Shown: positions 54,686 to 63,081 of the stretch, in pieces
Layout: each line of letters begins with the position of its first letter
Numbering within the stretch: position 1 is the stretch's first letter
Assembly (NCBI RefSeq): GCF_014303395.1
Contig: NZ_CP060298.1
Location: forward strand, 2,294,001 to 2,358,000
Source: Nakamurella sp. PAMC28650
Lineage (GTDB): Bacteria > Actinomycetota > Actinomycetes > Mycobacteriales > Nakamurellaceae
DNA: 64,000 bases
Reading direction: 5' to 3'
Made by a program: the position numbers and the translations under genes
The notes under the pieces: model-generated
Told to the model about the DNA's origin: nothing
Seen by the model: the letters and a program-made list of their open reading frames with translations, nothing else
The model's database searches: none

Positions 54686-55786
54686 ATGCTCAACGAGAAC
54701 ACCGCAGGTCCCATCACCGAGACGATCAGAATCGCGCCTAAAGTGCTGCTGCACGACCATCTGGACGGTGGCCTACGACCCGTCACGCTGATCGAGTTGG
54801 CCGAGCAGACCGGGTACGGCGAACTCCCCACCACCGACCCGGCCGACCTGGCCCGCTGGTTCTCCGAATCCGCCTACTCCGGCTCGCTCGAGCGCTACCT
54901 GGAGACGTTCTCGCACACGGTCGGCGTCATGCAGACGCGGGAGGCGCTGATCCGGGTGGCCTCGGAATGCGTCCAGGACCTGGCGGCCGATGGCGTCGTC
55001 TACGCGGAAGTCCGCTTCGCTCCGGAGTTGCACACCGAGAAGGGGCTGGATCTCGACGAGGTGGTCCAGGCCGTGCTCGACGGTTTCTCGGCCGGCATGC
55101 TGGCCGCCGTCGGGTCCGGACATCGAATTCGGGTACGCGCGCTGCTGACCGCCATGCGGCATGCGGCGCGGTCCCGGGAGATCGCCGATCTCGCGGTGAA
55201 GTACCGCGACCAGGAGGTGGCCGGGTTCGACATCGCCGGCGCCGAGGCCGGGTTCCCGCCCACCCGTCATCTCGATGCGTTCGAATATCTCCAGCGGGAG
55301 AATGCCCACTTCACCATTCATGCGGGAGAGGCCTTCGGGTTGCCGTCGATCTGGGAGGCGTTGCAGTGGTGCGGGGCCGACAGATTGGGACACGGCGTTC
55401 GTATCATCGACGACATCTCCCTGGCCTTCGACGGCACGGCACAACTCGGCCGTCTTGCGGCCTACGTGCGCGACAAGAGAATTCCGCTGGAAATGGCCCC
55501 GACGTCCAATGTCCAGACCGGTGCGGCCGAATCGATCGCCAGGCACCCGATCGGATTGCTGAAGGATCTGGGTTTCCGGGTCACCGTCAACACCGACAAC
55601 CGGCTGATGAGCGGCTGCACCATGACCAGCGAGATGGCTGGTCTCGTCGAGGCTTTCGACTACACGTGGGCCGATCTGCGCTGGTTCACCGTCAACGCCA
55701 TGAAATCCGCGTTCCTGCCCTTCGACGAGCGGCTGGCGATCATCGAGAACGTCATCAAACCCGGCTATGCCGCACTGACCGACTGA
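54686..55786 (+). CDS. add: Adenosine deaminase
   Basis: Adenosine and deoxyadenosine to inosine and deoxyinosine. 366 aa, Zn-dependent. [14 protein letters not shown] carries the first two His ligands (near residue 24), [13 protein letters not shown] the third His with the catalytic Glu, DRLGHGVRI the catalytic His, and [13 protein letters not shown] the final Asp pair. [11 protein letters not shown] is a family block. It complements deoD: inosine produced here is a substrate for the phosphorylase at 50217. Confidence 0.96.
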   Translation: MLNENTAGPITETIRIAPKVLLHDHLDGGLRPVTLIELAEQTGYGELPTTDPADLARWFSESAYSGSLERYLETFSHTVGVMQTREALIRVASECVQDLAADGVVYAEVRFAPELHTEKGLDLDEVVQAVLDGFSAGMLAAVGSGHRIRVRALLTAMRHAARSREIADLAVKYRDQEVAGFDIAGAEAGFPPTRHLDAFEYLQRENAHFTIHAGEAFGLPSIWEALQWCGADRLGHGVRIIDDISLAFDGTAQLGRLAAYVRDKRIPLEMAPTSNVQTGAAESIARHPIGLLKDLGFRVTVNTDNRLMSGCTMTSEMAGLVEAFDYTWADLRWFTVNAMKSAFLPFDERLAIIENVIKPGYAALTD

Positions 55787-55831
55787 CGCCCGCCCGCCTG
55801 GCCTCCCCTCTCCCGCCTGGCCCCCCTTTTG

Positions 55832-55911
55832 GCGTGGATCAACTTCCCGGGCATGGATGAAAGTGAGGACTTCTGTCACTCTGGTCCCAAATCCGCGAAG
55901 TTGATCCATGC
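55832..55911. repeat. Palindromic repeat family, copy 3
   Basis: 80 bases with 15-bp ends GCGTGGATCAACTTC (55832-55846) and GAAGTTGATCCATGC (55897-55911), complementary except one base. The centre GCATGGATGAAAGTGAGGACTTCTGTC reads opposite to copies 4 and 5. It lies between add and the AbiEi/DUF559 gene. Confidence 0.92.
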
Positions 55912-56028
55912 AGCGGCCGGCGGCGCAGAAGGGGGCGTCCGGGGACAAGTTGTGCACATACCCCCCAATCCATCCACATTCGGAGCCGAGGCGGCGACAA
56001 CGGGGTTTGCGGCACCGACGATCAGGTC

Positions 56029-57117
56029 ATGACCCGCCTCCGAGATGCGCAGATCCTCGCCGAACTGTTCGACCGATTCGGCGAAGTGGTCGACCAGCGC
56101 GATGCCGATGCGCTCGGCGTGCCCCGGGCACTTCTGCGGCGCGGCACCGACCAGGGTCTCCTGATCCGGGTGGCCAAGTCAGCCTTCGTCCTCCGGAGCC
56201 GAGCTGCGGGCCTGACGGAATGGGACGCCTTTCGCCTGCGGGCCATCGGATTCGGGATGTGCAGCGGTTCGAACGTGCACCTCACCGGGTGGGCTGCCGC
56301 TGCCGTCCTCGGGGTCCCGGTGGTGCACTCCCCACCGCGGCTGCCGACGGCGCTACGACCGGGTGACGCCCACCGGGCGCCCGATCGGACGCCCTACGGC
56401 CGCACTCGCTGGGGCCATCTGCCACCTCGTCATCGGACCACGCGGTTCCGCGTCCCGACGGCGGATGCTGCTTACGCGGCCATCGACATCGCTCGACACA
56501 ACGGCGCAATCGCCGGCCTGGTTGCCGCAGACTTCGTGCTGCACAGTGGAACTCACCGTGAAGTGCTGGCCCAACTGACCAAGGACATGATCAACTATCC
56601 GGGTATCGAGACGGCCAGGTGGGTGGTGGAGTTCGCGGACCCGCGGGTGGAGAGTCCCTTGGAGACGTTGGGCCGGTTGGTGTTTCTGACCAATCGCCGG
56701 GAGGTCCCGTTGTCCAACGTCTGGATCCGCGTGGGTGCGCGCCGCTACCGCGTCGACCATCTGCTGCCGGAGACCGGCGTGATCGTCGAAGCCGACGGTG
56801 CGGTCAAGTACAACAATCGTCCGGATGCCGACCAGATCGTGACGGACGAGAAGAACCGAGAGCGGGACCTTCGCTCCGCTGGGTTCGAGATAGTCCGCTA
56901 CAACTGGGATCTGGCCGTGCGGCGTCCCAGGGAGCTACTCCGGAGGGTGGACATGGCGGAGCGTCTGCGGCGAGGTGGACCGGTGCCCGACTGCTGGTCG
57001 TTGACCACGCCGGCGGAATCCGCGGATCAGCGCACCGGCTTCCGGATCCGGTCCGACTCCTCGGTGCGGCCAGGACCGCCTGCATGGATCAACATGGACG
57101 ATTTGGGACGGGTGTGA
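56029..57117 (+). CDS. AbiEi-like wHTH / DUF559 endonuclease-fold protein
   Basis: A 362-aa two-domain protein of a type common in actinobacteria. The N-terminal winged-helix part (about 1-60, GVPRALLRRGTDQGLLIRVAKSAFV) resembles the AbiEi antitoxin DNA-binding domain. The C-terminal part (about 235-325, YRVDHLLPETGVIVEADGAVKY ... RSAGFEIVRYNWDLA) is a DUF559/Vsr-like restriction-endonuclease fold with Asp, Glu and Lys in active-site order. No AbiEii toxin gene is adjacent. The last ten codons (PAWINMDDLGRV) lie inside repeat copy 4, which supplies the stop. Copies 3 and 4 bracket the gene. Role unknown; a DNA-processing or defence function is inferred. Confidence 0.82.
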   Translation: MTRLRDAQILAELFDRFGEVVDQRDADALGVPRALLRRGTDQGLLIRVAKSAFVLRSRAAGLTEWDAFRLRAIGFGMCSGSNVHLTGWAAAAVLGVPVVHSPPRLPTALRPGDAHRAPDRTPYGRTRWGHLPPRHRTTRFRVPTADAAYAAIDIARHNGAIAGLVAADFVLHSGTHREVLAQLTKDMINYPGIETARWVVEFADPRVESPLETLGRLVFLTNRREVPLSNVWIRVGARRYRVDHLLPETGVIVEADGAVKYNNRPDADQIVTDEKNRERDLRSAGFEIVRYNWDLAVRRPRELLRRVDMAERLRRGGPVPDCWSLTTPAESADQRTGFRIRSDSSVRPGPPAWINMDDLGRV

Positions 57118-57161
57118 CAGGAGTCGTCACTTTCGTCCATGCCTTCGAAGTTGATCCACGC
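57082..57161. repeat. Palindromic repeat family, copy 4
   Basis: 80 bases with complementary ends GCATGGATCAAC (57082-57093) and GTTGATCCACGC (57150-57161), one mismatch. The centre GATTTGGGACGGGTGTGACAG is the family core. It contains the last codons and stop of the AbiEi/DUF559 gene. Confidence 0.92.
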
Positions 57162-57201
57162 AGGACAGGGGGCCGCGCAGGATCGTGAGAGCCCCGTGAG
57201 G

Positions 57202-58437
57202 TCAGACCTCGGACTCGCCGTCCCATTCGAGAGTCGAAGCGAAGCGGTCGACCAGGATGTTCCACGCCGCTACCTCGTCGTCGAACGGTGGAGCCGGCGG
57301 CATCCGGTCGGCGTCGGGCTTGACGATCGCGCTGATCAGGCTTGACAGCGGGGTGGCCGAGGACAGTGCGTCGGAGGTCTCCTCGTCCTTGCGAGCCACT
57401 GCCGCGTCGGTCAGCAACTCGACCGCGAGTTCCAACTGCCTGCGGTCCACCGACCCAGGTCCGGTCATCAGATTGTCGCCGAGACCATCCAGCTCGTAGG
57501 TGTTCTCGGGTCCGGCCACCACGACGGCGTCGCCACCGTCGATCGCCTCCCGGATCTCCGGCCACACAGCCAATGACGCGAGTTTGTGGTCTGCACCGGC
57601 ATCGGTCAGATAGTTCTCCAGTTTCTCGTCGGAGGAGAAGATCTGGATCCTGTTCGCCTTCGACAGGAAGACGGGCTGGTCCTCGAGGTAGCAGCGCATC
57701 GTCCAGCCGCTGCGTCCAGCGACGGTGATCTCGACGCAGTCGATACCGATCTCGTCCCAGAACTCCAGCTCGGGGTCGCGCTCGCCCTCTTCGAGTTCGG
57801 CGACCTCGTCCTCGTCCGGGTCCTGCACCACGACCGCATTGACGGCGACGGCCTCGGCCTCTGCGGCTTCGAGGGTGGACGCGTCGACCTCGGGAGTCTT
57901 GACCAGGCCGTCGAGGGCCTCGATCACCTCGTCCCAGCGCTTGGAGACGACGGCTCCAATTCCGTCCCAGAGCTTCTCGCCGCGGCGGCCGGCGAAGGCC
58001 GTCTCGCCCATGGACAGGACGGCGAAACCGTCGGCGTCGGCCAGCACGTCGTCGATCACCGGCAGATCGCAGACATCGGCCAGCGAGTGCAGGATCGCCA
58101 CGGTGTCGGCCAGCTCGGCGAGCGTCCAGATGTCCGGCGTCTCGGCGACGAGCTCCGGCACCCCGACGATGTCGAAGCGGTGGTCGTCGTCCGGCATGAG
58201 CTCGTCGGTCATCGCCTCGGAGACGGCCTCCCACTCCGGGTGATCGGTGAGGTCGTGCTCGTCGGTGCCGCGGATGAAGGCGGCCAGGTGCGCCGGGGTC
58301 GGGAACACGTACAGATCGTCTCCGTGGCCGAGGAAGGCCTCCCACTCCTCGCCGTCCTCGCGCCAGCGGGGCGCCCACAGCGTCAGGCCGTTGCCGGCCG
58401 TCAGACCGAGCTGGATGGGGATGATTTCCGCGGCCAC
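57202..58437 (-). CDS. Conserved actinobacterial protein, unknown
   Basis: A 411-aa acidic, soluble protein. N-terminal GLTLWAPRWREDGEEWEAFLGHGDDLYVFPTPAHLAAFIRG and the second-half FLSKANRIQIFSSDEKLENYLTDAG look like two copies of one small alpha/beta module (about residues 1-110 and 240-340), joined by an acidic linker (VVVQDPDEDEVAELEEGERD). I recall similar mycobacterial proteins carrying a primosomal-protein label, without evidence I can state. It is flanked by repeat copies 4 and 5. No catalytic motif is seen. Confidence 0.78.
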   Translation of the reverse strand: MAAEIIPIQLGLTAGNGLTLWAPRWREDGEEWEAFLGHGDDLYVFPTPAHLAAFIRGTDEHDLTDHPEWEAVSEAMTDELMPDDDHRFDIVGVPELVAETPDIWTLAELADTVAILHSLADVCDLPVIDDVLADADGFAVLSMGETAFAGRRGEKLWDGIGAVVSKRWDEVIEALDGLVKTPEVDASTLEAAEAEAVAVNAVVVQDPDEDEVAELEEGERDPELEFWDEIGIDCVEITVAGRSGWTMRCYLEDQPVFLSKANRIQIFSSDEKLENYLTDAGADHKLASLAVWPEIREAIDGGDAVVVAGPENTYELDGLGDNLMTGPGSVDRRQLELAVELLTDAAVARKDEETSDALSSATPLSSLISAIVKPDADRMPPAPPFDDEVAAWNILVDRFASTLEWDGESEV

Positions 58438-58568
58438 TTCTTTGGTCCTTTCAAGAACTGAGGTCGAACGGCGGCACCGGGGGCTGACCGCCGCGCCAGC
58501 CTATCGGTCCTCCTGTAAAACCCTGCACGGATCAGATCGGCAGGCTGCGGTCGCTCGTGACCCGTGCT

Positions 58569-58648
58569 GCATGGATCAACTTCGCCGATTTGGGACGGGA
58601 GGGACAGGAGTCGTCACTTTCATCCATGCCTGGGAAGTTGATCCATGC
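58569..58648. repeat. Palindromic repeat family, copy 5
   Basis: 80 bases with perfect 15-bp ends GCATGGATCAACTTC (58569-58583) and GAAGTTGATCCATGC (58634-58648). Its core GATTTGGGACGGGAGGGACAG has the same orientation as copy 4. It is the cleanest copy and can serve as the family type. Confidence 0.94.
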
Positions 58649-58689
58649 CAACCCCGGCCGAGCCCAGCCGCAACCAGGCCCGGGGCGGG

Positions 58690-60045
58690 CTACAGGGCGC
58701 GGACAGCGGCTTCCAGGACGTCGAGGCCCTCGGAGAGGAGGTCCTCGCCGATCACCAGCGGGGGGAGCAGACGGATGACGTTGCCGTAGGTGCCGCAGGT
58801 CAGGATGATGACGCCCTGCGCGTGGCACGCCTTGGCCACCTTCGCGGCGGCCGCCGGGTCGGGTTCCAGCGATCCGGCCACGGTGAACTCCAGCGCGATC
58901 ATGCCGCCGCGTCCCCGCACCTCGCCGATCCGTCCGGTGGAAGCGGCCAGCGCCTTCATCCGCGGCATCACCAGGGCCTCGATCCGCCGGGCCGCGCCGT
59001 TCAGGTCCAGCTCCTCCATCGTCCGGATCGCGGCCAGTGCGGCTGCGCAGGCGATCGGATTGCCGCCGTAGGTGCCGCCGAGGCCACCCGGGTGCACCGC
59101 GTCCATGATCTCGGCGCGACCGGTGACGGCGGCCAGCGGCAGGCCACCGGCGATGCCCTTGGCCGTGGTGATCAGGTCGGGGACGACCCCCTCGTGATCG
59201 CAGGCGAACCAGGTCCCGGTCCGGCAGAAGCCCGACTGGATCTCGTCGGCGATGAACACCACTCCGTTGGCGGTGCACCACTCCGACAGCGCCGGCAGGA
59301 AACCGTCGGCCGGCACGATGAAGCCGCCTTCGCCCTGGACCGGCTCGATCAGCACGGCGGCGACGTCGTCGGCACCGATCTGCTTCTCGATCATCGAGAT
59401 CGCACGCGCGGCAGCATCTTTGCCCGTCATGCCCTCGACATCCCGGAACGGGTAGGACATCGGCATCCGGTAGACCTCACCCGCGAAGGGCCCGAACCCT
59501 TTCTTGTAGGGCATGGCCTTGGCGGTCAGCGCCATCGTCAGGTTGGTCCGGCCGTGGTAGGCGTGGTCGAAGGCCACCACGGCGGTCCGGCCGGTGGCCA
59601 CCCGTGCGATCTTGACGGCGTTCTCCACCGCTTCGGAGCCGGAGTTGAACAGTGCCGAACGCTTGGCGTGACGGCCCGGGGTCAGTGCGTTCAATTTCTC
59701 GGCGACCGCGACGTAGCCCTCGTAGGGCGTCACCATGAAGCAGGTGTGGGTGAAGTGCTCGACCGCGTTGCGGACCGCTTCCACCACCAGCGGGGCAGCA
59801 TTGCCGACGGAGGTCACCGCGATGCCGGAGCCGAGGTCGATCAGCGAGTTGCCGTCGATGTCGACGATGACGCCGCCGCCGGCCTCTGCGGTGTAGACCG
59901 GTACCGTCGAGGCGATGCCGGCGGCTACCGCAGCCTGCCGGCGGGCATGCAGCGCAAGGGATTTCGGGCCCGGGATGGCCGTCAGGAGCCGTCGTTCCTG
60001 GGCGATGTCGGTACGGAACGCCGCTTCGATGCTTGCTGTGCTCAT
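58690..60045 (-). CDS. gabT: 4-aminobutyrate aminotransferase
   Basis: PLP class III transaminase, GABA + 2-oxoglutarate to succinate semialdehyde + glutamate; 451 aa, ATG 60045 (MSTASIEAAF). PLP-binding blocks: FNSGSEAVENAVKIAR, VVAFDHAYHGRTNLTMALT, AAVLIEPVQGEGGF, VVFIADEIQSGFCRTG and the Schiff-base Lys in LITTAKGIAGGLPLAAV (near residue 290). GGTYGGNPIACAAALA closes the active site. It lies 14 bases after the aldehyde dehydrogenase gene and shares its operon. Confidence 0.95.
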   Translation of the reverse strand: MSTASIEAAFRTDIAQERRLLTAIPGPKSLALHARRQAAVAAGIASTVPVYTAEAGGGVIVDIDGNSLIDLGSGIAVTSVGNAAPLVVEAVRNAVEHFTHTCFMVTPYEGYVAVAEKLNALTPGRHAKRSALFNSGSEAVENAVKIARVATGRTAVVAFDHAYHGRTNLTMALTAKAMPYKKGFGPFAGEVYRMPMSYPFRDVEGMTGKDAAARAISMIEKQIGADDVAAVLIEPVQGEGGFIVPADGFLPALSEWCTANGVVFIADEIQSGFCRTGTWFACDHEGVVPDLITTAKGIAGGLPLAAVTGRAEIMDAVHPGGLGGTYGGNPIACAAALAAIRTMEELDLNGAARRIEALVMPRMKALAASTGRIGEVRGRGGMIALEFTVAGSLEPDPAAAAKVAKACHAQGVIILTCGTYGNVIRLLPPLVIGEDLLSEGLDVLEAAVRAL

Positions 60046-60059
60046 TTTCTGCTGACCTC

Positions 60060-61517
60060 TTACTCTGCCGAGCCGATGGCGGACATGACGTGCTTGATGC
60101 GGGTGTAGTCCTCGAGTCCGTACATCGAGAGATCCTTGCCGTACCCGGAGTGCCCGAAGCCGCCGTGCGGCATCTCGGCGACCAGCGGGATGTGGGTGTT
60201 GATCCAGACGCACCCGAAGTTCAGGGCGGCCGACATCCGCATGGCCCGGCCGTGGTCGGCGGTCCAGACCGATGACGCCAGGCCGTATTTCGTGCCGTTG
60301 GCGTACCGAAGAGCTTCTCGCTCGTCGGAGAATTTCTGCACCGTGATGACGGGCCCGAAGATCTCGTTCTGCACGGCCTCGTCCTGCTGGCGCAGTCCCG
60401 AGACCACGGTCGGTGAGTAGAAGTAGCCGTTCCCGTATCCGGCACCGACCGGCTTCGACCCGCCGGCCTGCACCGAGGCGTGATCCGGCAGGCGGTCGAT
60501 GAAGCCGCCGACGTGGGCCAGCTGGCCTGCGTTGTTGATGGGTCCGTAGAGGGCATCGACGTTCGAGGGTGGTCCGGTGACGGTCCCGCGCGCCTGCTCG
60601 GCCAGCGCCGCGACGAAGTCGTCGTGCACGCCGGGGGCCACCATCACCCTGGTGGCGGCGGTGCAGTCCTGGCCGCCGTTGAAGTAGCCGGCGATGGCGA
60701 TCGCCTCGGCCGCGGCTGCGACATCCGCGTCGTCGAAAACGATGACGGGGGCCTTGCCGCCCAGTTCCAGGTGGACCCGCTTGACGTCGGAGGCGGCGGC
60801 TTGCGCGACCTGGATCCCCGCCCGGATGCTGCCCGTGATGGCGACCATCGCCGGGGTCGGGTGCGAGACGAGGGCCGAGCCGGTCGTGCGGTCGCCCGTC
60901 ACCACGTTCAGCACGCCGGCCGGCAGGAACTCCGCCGCCAACTCCGCGAGCAGCAGGGTGGACGCCGGCGTCGTGTCGGAGGGTTTGAGCACGATCGTGT
61001 TGCCGGCGGCCAGTGCGGGGCCGATCTTCCAGATGGCCATCATCAGCGGATAGTTCCAGGGAGTGACCTGACCGACGACGCCGATCGGCTCCCGCCGGAT
61101 GAACGAGGTGTGCCCGGCCATGTACTCGCCGGCCGAACGGCCCTCCAGGATCCGGGCGGCGCCGGCGAAGAAACGCAGCTGGTCGACGGCAGGCGGCAGT
61201 TCCTCGGACGCGGTCAGCCCCAACGGCTTCCCGGTGTTCTCGCTCTCCACGCCCACGAACTCCTCGGCGCGGGCCTCGAGCGCGTCGGCGATCCTGAGCA
61301 GGGCTCGCTGACGGTCCGACGGGGTGCTGCGGCCCCAGCCCTCGAACGCGGTGGAGGCTGCCGCGTAGGCCGCATCCAGATCTGCCGCGCCCGAGAGCGG
61401 GGCGGTGGCGTAGGCCTGACCGGTCGAGGGATTGATCACCTCGCTCGTTGCACCGGTTGCCGCATCGGTGAACTCGCCATTGATGAAGTTGCGCAGCACG
61501 CGCAGTTCAGAGCTCAT
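60060..61517 (-). CDS. Gamma-aminobutyraldehyde dehydrogenase
   Basis: NAD(P)-dependent aldehyde dehydrogenase, 485 aa, most like PatD/YdcW enzymes that oxidise 4-aminobutyraldehyde from putrescine to GABA. QVTPWNYPLMMAIWKIGPAL is the cofactor-binding Asn block, HLELGGKAPVIVFDDAD the catalytic Glu block and YFNGGQDCTAATRVMV the catalytic Cys (near residue 285). The C-terminal EMPHGGFGHSGYGKDLSMYG is characteristic of aminobutyraldehyde enzymes. First gene of the unit with gabT: GABA is made here and consumed next. Confidence 0.93.
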   Translation of the reverse strand: MSSELRVLRNFINGEFTDAATGATSEVINPSTGQAYATAPLSGAADLDAAYAAASTAFEGWGRSTPSDRQRALLRIADALEARAEEFVGVESENTGKPLGLTASEELPPAVDQLRFFAGAARILEGRSAGEYMAGHTSFIRREPIGVVGQVTPWNYPLMMAIWKIGPALAAGNTIVLKPSDTTPASTLLLAELAAEFLPAGVLNVVTGDRTTGSALVSHPTPAMVAITGSIRAGIQVAQAAASDVKRVHLELGGKAPVIVFDDADVAAAAEAIAIAGYFNGGQDCTAATRVMVAPGVHDDFVAALAEQARGTVTGPPSNVDALYGPINNAGQLAHVGGFIDRLPDHASVQAGGSKPVGAGYGNGYFYSPTVVSGLRQQDEAVQNEIFGPVITVQKFSDEREALRYANGTKYGLASSVWTADHGRAMRMSAALNFGCVWINTHIPLVAEMPHGGFGHSGYGKDLSMYGLEDYTRIKHVMSAIGSAE

Positions 61518-61533
61518 GTTCTCCCTCTCTAGT

Positions 61534-61568
61534 GCCGCGTGAGGCAGGTTCGTTCACGGTCACGCGGC
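61534..61568. promoter_or_regulatory. Inverted repeat upstream of the putrescine/GABA genes
   Basis: GCCGCGTGA (61534-61542) and TCACGCGGC (61560-61568) are exact complements 17 bases apart, beginning 16 bases before the dehydrogenase ATG. A repressor site for putrescine or GABA catabolism is a reasonable guess. A leader hairpin is the alternative. Confidence 0.45.
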
Positions 61569-61738
61569 GATGACCACTCCAGCATTCCCTGTCCGCCGGG
61601 CTGCGTGCCAGTGGGGTCGGGACAAGCCGGGGAAGAAAGGGATTTCCGCCCGCTGCCGATTGCCGTCATGATGGGGTCAGGACGAGAGCGAACGACCTGC
61701 GCGATCGGCGCCCGGGCATGACCAGCAAGGAGGCAGCC

Positions 61739-61996
61739 ATGGCAGAGGCAGCGAAGAACAAGAAGGCGCCGGTGACGCCGGCGGTCACCGAGGAGGCGGC
61801 GGAAGCGGTGCCGCCCGTCGAGGAACAAGCGCCCGTCACCGTCAGCGTGAAGTCGGCGTTCGCCGCCGCGCTCGAGCGCAAGAAGCAGGCCGGCCAGGCC
61901 CGCAGCGCGCACCTGGACGGACACGGTGGGGTCGGCGGGGCGACATCCAGCCACAAGGCGACCCGGACGTTCCGTCGGAAGTCCGGTAGCGCATGA
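61739..61996 (+). CDS. Small basic protein, DUF5302-like
   Basis: An 85-aa charged protein. ATG 61739 has a perfect AAGGAGG five bases upstream; an ATG at 61718 is less likely. Ala/Glu/Pro-rich N-terminus, then VKSAFAAALERKKQAG, a Gly/His stretch and the basic end RTFRRKSGSA. The helix plus Gly/His plus RRKSG layout is that of actinobacterial DUF5302 proteins. Function unknown. Confidence 0.7.
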   Translation: MAEAAKNKKAPVTPAVTEEAAEAVPPVEEQAPVTVSVKSAFAAALERKKQAGQARSAHLDGHGGVGGATSSHKATRTFRRKSGSA

Positions 61997-62259
61997 CGCA
62001 CCCGTGGTCGGCCTCTCCCGGGTGAACGCAGGGTCGATCGGGTCCGGACATCCGGTGGTGAACCGCTCATCGCCTACCGAAGGTGACAATGCGCCGGAAC
62101 CCTCGCGAGCAGGAATGCACTCCCAGGAACCGCCGCGGCCGGTAGTTCGGTATGCGAAACTGGTAGCCGTTCGGCAGAGTTCTTCGACCATTACCCGGGG
62201 GTATGTGTGGCGCTGTTCTGTGCGCCGACCAAGCGCCGTCGTCTCGGAATGTCAGCGAG
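61997..62259. other. Intergenic region before the PP2C gene
   Basis: 263 bases without a convincing gene. A patch ACCATTACCCGGGGGTATGTG (62189-62209) is the only AT-richer stretch and may hold the promoter; no clear boxes. Confidence 0.35.
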
Positions 62260-63081
62260 ATGAGGCAGGTCGATTGGGGTTCGGCCACCGACCGCGGCCA
62301 CGTTCGTGCGGTCAACGAAGACGCGTTGTTGACCGCGCCGCCGGTGTTCCTGGTGGCCGACGGGATGGGCGGCTACGCGGCCGGGGCCACGGCCAGCGCG
62401 ATCGTCGTCCAGGAGTTCGCGGCACCTGCTGACACGTCGTCGGTGACGGCCGAATGGGTGATGGATTCCTTCCGTCGGTCACAGGACCGGATCAGAGGTG
62501 CCGCCGCGGGCGGCACGACCGTCGCCGGATTCGCCGCGGTCGAGCAGAACGGCCTGCCCTACTGGTTGATCTTCAACATCGGCGACTCCCGGGTCTACCG
62601 CTGTTCGGCCGGGACCGTCTCGCAGATCAGCGTCGACCACTCGGTGGTGCAGGAATTGATCGAGCTCGGTGACGTCTCGCCGGAGAAGGCCAGATTCCAC
62701 CCGCAGCGTCACATCATCACCAGGGCGGTCGGATCGCCGGACGGGCCGCGGCCCGACTTCTGGTTGCTCCCCGCCACCGGGGGGGACCGCCTGATGATCT
62801 GCTCGGACGGGGTCACCAGCGAGTTGGACGCCGACCAGATCGCCGAGCTGACCTCGGCAGTGGACACCTGCCCGCAGCAGGTGGCCCAGTCGCTGGTCGC
62901 GTCGGCCCTGAGCGCCGGCGGGAGGGACAACGTGACCGTGGTCGTGGTGGATGTGGTGGCCGTGGATCCCGACGTGAGTGCGGGCGAATCACCGGTCGTC
63001 CGCAGGCCGGCGACACCAGACGACCGCACGTTGCCGCGCCTGCCGGAAATCGCCCTGGTCGGCGGCGGTGACGCCTCATGA
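62260..63081 (+). CDS. PP2C-family Ser/Thr protein phosphatase
   Basis: A 273-aa PPM-type, metal-dependent phosphatase. Metal-binding and catalytic motifs: VDWGSATDRGHVRAVNEDALL (Arg and Asn/Glu), VFLVADGMGGYAAG (the DGMGG Asp/Gly), FNIGDSRVYRC, VDHSVVQELIELG, LMICSDGVTSELD (DG) and GGRDNVTVVVV (GxxDN). No membrane helix: cytosolic, with a short disordered tail. ATG 62260 gives the natural N-terminus. The four-base overlap with the next gene suggests one complex or pathway. Confidence 0.94.
   Translation: MRQVDWGSATDRGHVRAVNEDALLTAPPVFLVADGMGGYAAGATASAIVVQEFAAPADTSSVTAEWVMDSFRRSQDRIRGAAAGGTTVAGFAAVEQNGLPYWLIFNIGDSRVYRCSAGTVSQISVDHSVVQELIELGDVSPEKARFHPQRHIITRAVGSPDGPRPDFWLLPATGGDRLMICSDGVTSELDADQIAELTSAVDTCPQQVAQSLVASALSAGGRDNVTVVVVDVVAVDPDVSAGESPVVRRPATPDDRTLPRLPEIALVGGGDAS

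Noticed and set aside
55950-55958. TTGTGCACA as a DnaA box or origin
   Set aside because: A single imperfect nonamer with no second box, no AT-rich unwinding region and no dnaA/dnaN neighbours.
57202-58437. Calling the 411-aa protein a primosomal protein
   Set aside because: No helicase, OB or PriA/DnaT-like motif is visible; the label would rest only on memory of uncertain database names.
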